Source of the DNA: Pseudooceanicola onchidii
Lineage (GTDB): Bacteria; Pseudomonadota; Alphaproteobacteria; Rhodobacterales; Rhodobacteraceae
Assembly: GCF_004959925.1 (NCBI RefSeq)
Contig: NZ_SPUW01000001.1
Span: 992,001-1,056,000 of the forward strand
DNA: 64,000 nucleotides
Reading direction: 5' to 3'
Positions 61,922 through 64,000 of this stretch are shown here, piece after piece. Numbering within the stretch: position 1 is the stretch's first letter; every line of letters starts with the position of its first letter. Under the pieces are notes generated by a model. The model made no database searches, was not told the DNA's origin, and saw only the letters and a program-made list of their open reading frames with translations. Position numbers and translations under genes: made by a program.

Positions 61922-62854
61922 ATGAACTGGGATGATCTGCGAATTTTCCTCGGTGTCGCGCGGGATGAAAGCCTCTCGGCGGCCGGGCGCCGGTTGCGCA
62001 TCGACCCGGCCACCGTCAGTCGGCGCATCGCCCGGCTGGAAGAGCAGATCGGCACGGTCCTTTTCGCCAAGTCCCCGCAGGGATACGCGCTGACCGACGC
62101 GGGCCAGCGGCTTCTGGATCACGCGCAGCGCGCCGAACAGGCGGTCATGGCGGCCGGAGAGGAGATCGCCGGTCAGGCCGCCGGGGGCCTTTCGGGTCAG
62201 ATCCGCATCGGCGCGCCCGATGGTGTGGCGAACTTCCTTCTGCCGCAGGTCTGTGCCCGCATCCATGCCGACAACCCCGATCTCGAGATCCAGATCGTCG
62301 CCCTGCCACGGCTGTTCAACCTGTCCCGCCGCGAGGCCGACATGGCCGTCACCGTCTCGGCCCCCACGGCCGGGCGGCTGCTGGTTCAGAAGATCGCCGA
62401 CTATCACCTGCACCTGGCCGCGACCCGGGATTACCTGGCAAGCCATTCCCCCATCCGGGACCTGCGCGATCTGAAGGATCACCCGATGGTCGGCTATATC
62501 CCCGACATGATCTTCGACAAGGAACTCGACTACCTTGGCGATCTGGGGGCGGGGCGGCTGGCCTATGCGTCGAATTCGGTGCTGGTGCAGTTCAACTGGC
62601 TGCGCATGGGGGCAGGGGTCGGCATCGTGCATGACTTCGCGCTGCCCTCGGCGCCCGAGATCGTGCGGATCCTGCGCGACAGCTTTTCCCTGACCCGCAG
62701 CTTCCACCTTGTGCGCCACCAGGACGACGCGCGGCTGGACAGGATGAACCGGGTCGCCGCCCTTCTGACCGATGGAATCCGGCGGGAAGTCACGCATCTT
62801 GAAGGCGAACTTGACAAAATGTCGCAGGCAGCGGACCCTGAACTGTACACATAG
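61922..62854 (+). CDS. LysR-family transcriptional regulator
   Basis: The 310-residue regulator starts MNWDDLRIFLGVARDESLSA and has the winged helix-turn-helix in the first 60 residues (DPATVSRRIARLEEQIGTVL). A LysR substrate domain follows from about residue 90 (GQIRIGAPDGVANFLLPQVC). By its divergent position it probably controls mmsA and perhaps other valine-degradation genes. The ligand is unknown. I chose the ATG at 61922 as the family start; nine codons of open frame precede it. Confidence 0.93.
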   Translation: MNWDDLRIFLGVARDESLSAAGRRLRIDPATVSRRIARLEEQIGTVLFAKSPQGYALTDAGQRLLDHAQRAEQAVMAAGEEIAGQAAGGLSGQIRIGAPDGVANFLLPQVCARIHADNPDLEIQIVALPRLFNLSRREADMAVTVSAPTAGRLLVQKIADYHLHLAATRDYLASHSPIRDLRDLKDHPMVGYIPDMIFDKELDYLGDLGAGRLAYASNSVLVQFNWLRMGAGVGIVHDFALPSAPEIVRILRDSFSLTRSFHLVRHQDDARLDRMNRVAALLTDGIRREVTHLEGELDKMSQAADPELYT

Positions 62855-62871
62855 CCAACGGAGGAATGGCA

Positions 62872-63306
62872 ATGATCGTACAGCAGATCCTCAAGTCCAA
62901 GGGCGGCGGCACGGTGATCACGGTCTCACCCGAGACGACCATCACCGAGGTCACGAAGATCCTCGCCGAAAAGCGCATCGGCGGCGTGATCGTGTCCAAG
63001 CCCGGCGATACGGCGGATGGCATCCTGTCGGAACGCGACATCGTGCGCGCCCTGTCGCATCGCGGCGCGGGGATCCTGTCGGACACGGCCGAAACCCTGA
63101 TGACGCGTAACCCGGTCTGCTGTGAACGCGCCGACACCGCCGACGAGGTCCTGCGCCGCATGACCGACGGCCGCTTCCGCCACATGCCCGTGGTCGAGGA
63201 CGGCAAGCTGGTCGGCATCGTCACCATCGGCGACGTGGTCAAGGCACGGCTCAGCCAGCTGTCGATGGAACGCGACGCGCTTGAAGGGATGATCGCCGGT
63301 CATTGA
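62872..63306 (+). CDS. CBS-domain pair protein
   Basis: The 144-residue protein consists of two CBS domains. The first starts near residue 15 (VITVSPETTITEVTKILAEK) and includes VSKPGDTADGILSERDIVRA. The second includes MTRNPVCCERADTADEVLRR and MPVVEDGKLVGIVTIGDVVK. Such pairs bind adenosyl ligands such as AMP or NADH and act in the cytoplasm. Their partners vary. GGAGG lies seven nt before the chosen ATG. An ATG two codons earlier sits directly on it. Confidence 0.93.
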   Translation: MIVQQILKSKGGGTVITVSPETTITEVTKILAEKRIGGVIVSKPGDTADGILSERDIVRALSHRGAGILSDTAETLMTRNPVCCERADTADEVLRRMTDGRFRHMPVVEDGKLVGIVTIGDVVKARLSQLSMERDALEGMIAGH

Positions 63307-63325
63307 CCATCCGGTAAGAAATAAA

Positions 63326-63348
63326 GCCGGGGCCTTGCATTCCCCGGC
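63326..63348 (+). promoter_or_regulatory. Hairpin between the CBS gene and coaD
   Basis: GCCGGGG (63326-63332) pairs with CCCCGGC (63342-63348) around a 9-nt loop. No T run follows, so it is a weak terminator candidate at best. Confidence 0.35.
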
Positions 63349-63393
63349 GCAATAATGTTGCGTGCGCAGAAACCGCGATGACGAGAGGACGCC

Positions 63394-63888
63394 ATGCGCA
63401 TTGGTCTTTACCCCGGCACCTTTGATCCCATCACCCTTGGCCATGTCGATGTGATCCGTCGCGCGGCCACCCTGGTGGATCGGCTCGTCATCGGCGTGGC
63501 GATCAACCGCGACAAGGGCCCGCTCTTCGATCTGGAAGAACGCGTGGCCATGATCGAAGAGGAATGCGCAAAGCTCTCGGACCAGACCGGGACCGAGATC
63601 ATCGCCCATCCCTTCGAGAACCTGCTGATCCACTGCGCCCGCGATGTCGGTGCCAATGTGATCGTGCGCGGCCTGCGCGCGGTGGCGGATTTCGAATACG
63701 AATATCAGATGGTCGGGATGAACCGGTCGCTCGACAGTTCGGTCGAGACGGTGTTCCTGATGGCCGATGCCAAGCACCAGGCGATCGCGTCGAAGCTGGT
63801 CAAGGAAATCTGCCGCCTCGACGGCGACGTGGCCAAGTTCGTGACCCCTGCGGTCAACGATAAACTTCGGGCGAAGCTCGGGAAATGA
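63394..63888 (+). CDS. coaD: Pantetheine-phosphate adenylyltransferase
   Basis: The 164-residue enzyme adds AMP to 4'-phosphopantetheine in coenzyme A synthesis. It has the nucleotidyl-transferase motif GLYPGTFDPITLGHVDVI with Thr-x-Gly-His17, then VRGLRAVADFEYEYQMVGMN and FLMADAKHQAIASKLVKEI. The usual SSS near the C-terminal site reads ASK here. The family is otherwise complete. The 3' end overlaps the stop region of the convergent partial hydrolase by 35 nt. Confidence 0.96.
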   Translation: MRIGLYPGTFDPITLGHVDVIRRAATLVDRLVIGVAINRDKGPLFDLEERVAMIEEECAKLSDQTGTEIIAHPFENLLIHCARDVGANVIVRGLRAVADFEYEYQMVGMNRSLDSSVETVFLMADAKHQAIASKLVKEICRLDGDVAKFVTPAVNDKLRAKLGK

Positions 63889-64000
63889 ACTTGCGGTCCT
63901 TCATCGCCTCATAGGCGTTGCGGATGAAGGCGCCGCTGTCCTCTGTGCGGGTCAGCGGCAGCATGTGCCCCCCCTCGATCAGCTTGAGCCCGATCTGCGG
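63854..64000 (-). CDS. C-terminal fragment of an alpha/beta hydrolase (partial)
   Basis: Forty-eight codons at the right edge read leftward. They start inside the gene (PQIGLKLIEGGHMLPLTR) and end KFISRASPEVYR at a TGA. The GGHMLP histidine is the usual position of the catalytic histidine in alpha/beta hydrolases. The gene starts outside the window. Its 3' end overlaps coaD by 35 nt. Confidence 0.55.
   Translation of the reverse strand, partial: PQIGLKLIEGGHMLPLTRTEDSGAFIRNAYEAMKDRKFISRASPEVYR

Overview
The window is a chromosomal segment of a GC-rich alphaproteobacterium, almost certainly a member of the Rhodobacteraceae (Roseobacter group). The sequence-level reasons are: the four-subunit sarcosine oxidase operon; a bactofilin/M23 peptidase pair; a Hint-domain secreted protein; VPLPA-CTERM proteins; a GTTC-N7-GTTC SOS box in front of uvrA (the alphaproteobacterial LexA site); and a cluster of GANTC (CcrM-type) sites in front of rpoD. 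No plasmid, phage, CRISPR, IS element, rRNA or tRNA was recognised. Most of the window is ordinary core genome.

Layout. 1-12 kb: a partial Tad-pilus type vWA protein, a glutamate dehydrogenase, soxBDAG, and the dnaG-rpoD macromolecular-synthesis pair. 12-20.5 kb: nrdR-ribD and ribE, split by three leftward capsule-export type genes (kpsS, a Wza/KpsD-like lipoprotein, kpsC) that have no ABC transporter genes here. 20.5-29.5 kb: a Tat-exported metallo-beta-lactamase-fold protein, tpiA, a 2OG-Fe(II) oxygenase, Fe-S assembly factors (HesB/IscA type and DUF59), a SatD/DUF3307 gene pair, a lectin-Hint fusion, and a fused RimB-RimK-like ligase. 29.6-36.3 kb: tgt, cbiD-cobK (cobalamin), a DNA glycosylase, small enzymes, an HNH nuclease and a CAP-domain secreted protein. 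36.3-41 kb: bactofilin and M23 peptidase, a DUF455 protein, a secreted protein with six 14-residue repeats, and bcp with a coupled hypothetical gene. 41-52 kb: a large AsmA-like protein, queA, an MFS transporter, a DUF924 protein, lpd and uvrA. 52-64 kb: two paralogous small secreted proteins; valine-catabolism genes (acyl-CoA dehydrogenase, HIBYL-CoA hydrolase, mmsB); an intervening block of extracellular-type genes (M8-like metalloprotease and two VPLPA-CTERM proteins); then mmsA with a divergent LysR gene, a CBS-domain protein, coaD and a partial hydrolase.

The least explained parts are: (i) the SatD/DUF3307 pair, whose SatD protein carries class III nucleotide-cyclase-like motifs plus a C-terminal helix-turn-helix and sits behind a clean dyad; (ii) the lectin-Hint protein; (iii) the extracellular-protein block that splits the valine-degradation genes; and (iv) a family of intergenic hairpin repeats, found at four loci, ending in a GGAGTATTT...GATGAAG-like core. 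Assignments come from reading translations and motifs by eye. No database search was run, so family names are recognition calls, and coordinates of alternative starts are judged from Shine-Dalgarno spacing.
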